The notes under the pieces: model-generated
Told to the model about the DNA's origin: nothing
Databases searched by the model: none
The model's input: the letters and a program-made list of their open reading frames with translations, nothing else
Translations under genes and position numbers: made by a program
Origin: an uncultured bacterium
GTDB lineage: Bacteria > Cyanobacteriota > Vampirovibrionia > Gastranaerophilales > Gastranaerophilaceae
Direction of reading: 5' to 3'
DNA: 16,736 bases
NCBI GenBank assembly: GCA_900553205.1
Contig: USCK01000022.1
Location: 1-16,736, forward strand
Shown here: positions 15,753 through 16,736 of the stretch, piece after piece
Position numbering within the stretch: the first letter of the stretch is position 1
How the letters are laid out: each line of letters begins with the position of its first letter

Positions 15753-15781
15753 ATTATAGCGTTAATTTATATTCTCATGAA
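15753..15781 (-). promoter_or_regulatory. Flagellin promoter, sigma70-like
   Basis: The minus strand shows TTCATG (15781-15776), a 17-base spacer and a perfect TATAAT (15758-15753), giving a leader of about 95 bases. I did not find a clear sigma28 motif (TAAA-N15-GCCGATAA type) in the leader region. Confidence 0.5.
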
Positions 15782-15791
15782 GTGTCATGAG
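15774..15791. repeat. Perfect inverted repeat over the flagellin -35 (candidate operator)
   Basis: CTCATGA (15774-15780), AGTG and TCATGAG (15785-15791) form a perfect 7-bp inverted repeat that overlaps the -35 hexamer. No ribosome site or terminator tract is attached, so a protein-binding site is likelier than a terminator. Confidence 0.5.
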
Positions 15792-15869
15792 GACATTTTG
15801 TTACAATAATTAATAATATATCTTATAAATCTTGTATGAAATTCTTCTGACTTCGTCCTCTAAAAGACT

Positions 15870-16580
15870 CTACTTCACCAAATCAGATACGGTTACATAC
15901 ACTGGTGTATCCAATTTAAACAATATCTGTTTACCTGCTTTTGCTTTATAATTCAATCCTTTTGCAGAAGATGATATTAACAAACCAAACCCTTTACAAG
16001 TTCTTGGAACAACAACAAGTCCAACAACAGTTACTGATTCTATTGCAACAACGGCAACACTCAATGCTGAAAAAGTCAAAACTCCGACACCTGCAGGTAT
16101 TGCTCTTATTGTGTTCAAAAGTTGAGAAGATTTCAAATCCGAACCGTTTTTGGGTTCCATTCTGACTGCATAACATTTTTCATTTGGCAACATTAATTTA
16201 TCAATAATTATATATGCTCTTGCTCTTTTAAAAATTGGTTTGCTTGGAGATAGTTTTTTGAACTTGCCTGCAAATCTTGTATGCTCAGGAAGATACATTC
16301 CGTTTGAAGCCTTTACAGGAGTAACCAAACGGAAATAAATTTCATCATCAGGTTTTGTTTCATTTACATCAAAATCTGATTCAAACTCCAATTTATATAC
16401 ACTTTTCGGATTCAAATAAACTGTTTCATCTTCTACAGTAGAAACCAATGTTGGAGTTGCTGTTTGTTCTTCATTTTGAGTTTGTTGTTCCTGAGCTTCT
16501 TGAACATCATCAGCCAAAGCAGGTGTAACAAACATCATATTCATGGCCAACAATAAAAACAGTGCAATAAATTTTTTCAT
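15870..16580 (-). CDS. Exported protein of unknown function
   Basis: I do not recognise this 236-residue protein. It begins with a clear signal peptide (lysines, then about 14 hydrophobic residues, then ALA before DD at about 23/24). A Gln/Glu/Thr-rich linker follows (24-45). A beta-rich part (50-145) includes VYLNPKSVYKLEFESDF, YLPEHTRFAGKFKKL and RAYIIIDKL. A hydrophobic, glycine- and valine-rich stretch lies at about 161-191, and the last 40 residues are beta-like (KQILFKLDTPVYVTV). The hydrophobic stretch could be a membrane helix or a buried core. The start has GAGG eight bases upstream and follows the partial synthase gene by 40 bases, so they may share a transcript. No terminator is obvious between it and the flagellin gene. 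It could be a periplasmic or outer-membrane component. Confidence 0.8.
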   Translation of the reverse strand: MKKFIALFLLLAMNMMFVTPALADDVQEAQEQQTQNEEQTATPTLVSTVEDETVYLNPKSVYKLEFESDFDVNETKPDDEIYFRLVTPVKASNGMYLPEHTRFAGKFKKLSPSKPIFKRARAYIIIDKLMLPNEKCYAVRMEPKNGSDLKSSQLLNTIRAIPAGVGVLTFSALSVAVVAIESVTVVGLVVVPRTCKGFGLLISSSAKGLNYKAKAGKQILFKLDTPVYVTVSDLVK

Positions 16581-16606
16581 AAAATTACCTCATAATATAA
16601 ATATTA

Positions 16607-16619
16607 TTGTATCATACAA
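16607..16619. repeat. 13-bp palindrome between the exported-protein gene and the upstream gene
   Basis: TTGTAT, a central C and ATACAA form a perfect palindrome. It lies 27-39 bases before the ATG, where a -10/start region would be expected (TATGAT and TACAAT both occur here). This is a candidate operator or a chance AT-rich palindrome. Confidence 0.35.
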
Positions 16620-16620
16620 A

Positions 16621-16736
16621 CTAATCTATATATATTTCACCTTGACGAAATACAACAACTTCTTCATCTTTAAAACCAACGACAGTTGACGCAAGTCCTT
16701 TTGCAGAATATCCAAAATCTTCCACTACTAAATCTA
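16621..16736 (-). CDS. C-terminus of a probable threonylcarbamoyl-AMP synthase (partial)
   Basis: Only the last 37 codons before the TAG at 16623-16621 are in the window. The peptide contains LVVEDFGYSAKGLASTVVGF and ends VVFRQGEIYID. The STVV followed by a strand and FRQGEI matches the end of YrdC/Sua5-type enzymes (STVVDL...ILRxGAI), which make the threonylcarbamoyl-adenylate used for tRNA t6A37. The catalytic part is off the edge, so this is a family-level guess from a short tail. The exported-protein gene starts 40 bases downstream. Confidence 0.6.
   Translation of the reverse strand, partial: DLVVEDFGYSAKGLASTVVGFKDEEVVVFRQGEIYID

Noticed and set aside
15652..15800. Sigma28 promoter for flagellin
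   Set aside because: TAAA-like tetramers occur often in this AT-rich DNA, but none has a GCCGATAA-like partner at the right distance.
1..16736. tRNA genes, insertion sequences, attachment sites, phage or defence genes
   Set aside because: No cloverleaf-like gap sequence, transposase, integrase or defence motif was seen; all gaps are short and contain only regulatory-type elements.

Overview
The window looks like ordinary chromosome from an AT-rich, motile, Gram-negative-type bacterium. My best guess is a non-photosynthetic cyanobacterial relative (Vampirovibrionia/Melainabacteria, e.g. gut Gastranaerophilales). This is inferred from the gene mix, not from a marker gene. SepF sits next to yggS, as in cyanobacteria and Firmicutes. 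The flagellar genes run fliJ-fliK-flgD-flgE, as in Firmicutes. A lipid-A-type acyltransferase (DUF374) suggests an outer membrane. Ribonucleotide reduction is cobalamin-dependent. A Clostridia-like Firmicute with a double membrane is the main alternative. I see no mobile element, CRISPR array, tRNA or rRNA.

Left third (1-5793): The 5' part of a B12-binding-domain radical SAM protein runs off the left edge and is translationally coupled to an upstream AI-2E family membrane protein; both are on the minus strand. Next come a small unrecognised protein with a GNAT-like core (minus) and, divergently, a class II ribonucleotide reductase (plus). Two back-to-back hairpins separate the reductase from a minus-strand yggS-sepF pair. 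In this copy yggS is broken by a single-base frameshift.

Middle (5968-10439): A compact minus-strand flagellar operon, fliJ-fliK-flgD-flgE, encodes an export chaperone, the hook-length ruler with a very long acidic N-terminal half, the hook cap and the hook protein. A divergent plus-strand envelope operon (10583-13390) holds a DUF374 acyltransferase, an omega-amidase-like nitrilase and a PBP4-type D-Ala-D-Ala carboxypeptidase. Its genes overlap, and its first ATG appears to lie at the transcription start (leaderless). It converges with one base to spare on a minus-strand nucleotidyltransferase-fold protein.

Right end (14735-16736): The flagellin gene has its own terminator, a roughly 95-base leader and a promoter whose -35 lies inside a perfect inverted repeat. 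Upstream is an exported protein of unknown function. At the right edge is the last 37 codons of what looks like a threonylcarbamoyl-AMP synthase. The window thus mixes motility (hook and filament), division, envelope and nucleotide metabolism. I do not see a clear new multi-gene system. The most notable points are the yggS frameshift, the candidate operators on the yggS and flagellin promoters, the leaderless start, the acidic FliK and two poorly described proteins (GNAT-like and nucleotidyltransferase-like). No gene-free stretch exceeds 300 bases; the largest gaps are 5742-5967 and 15652-15869.
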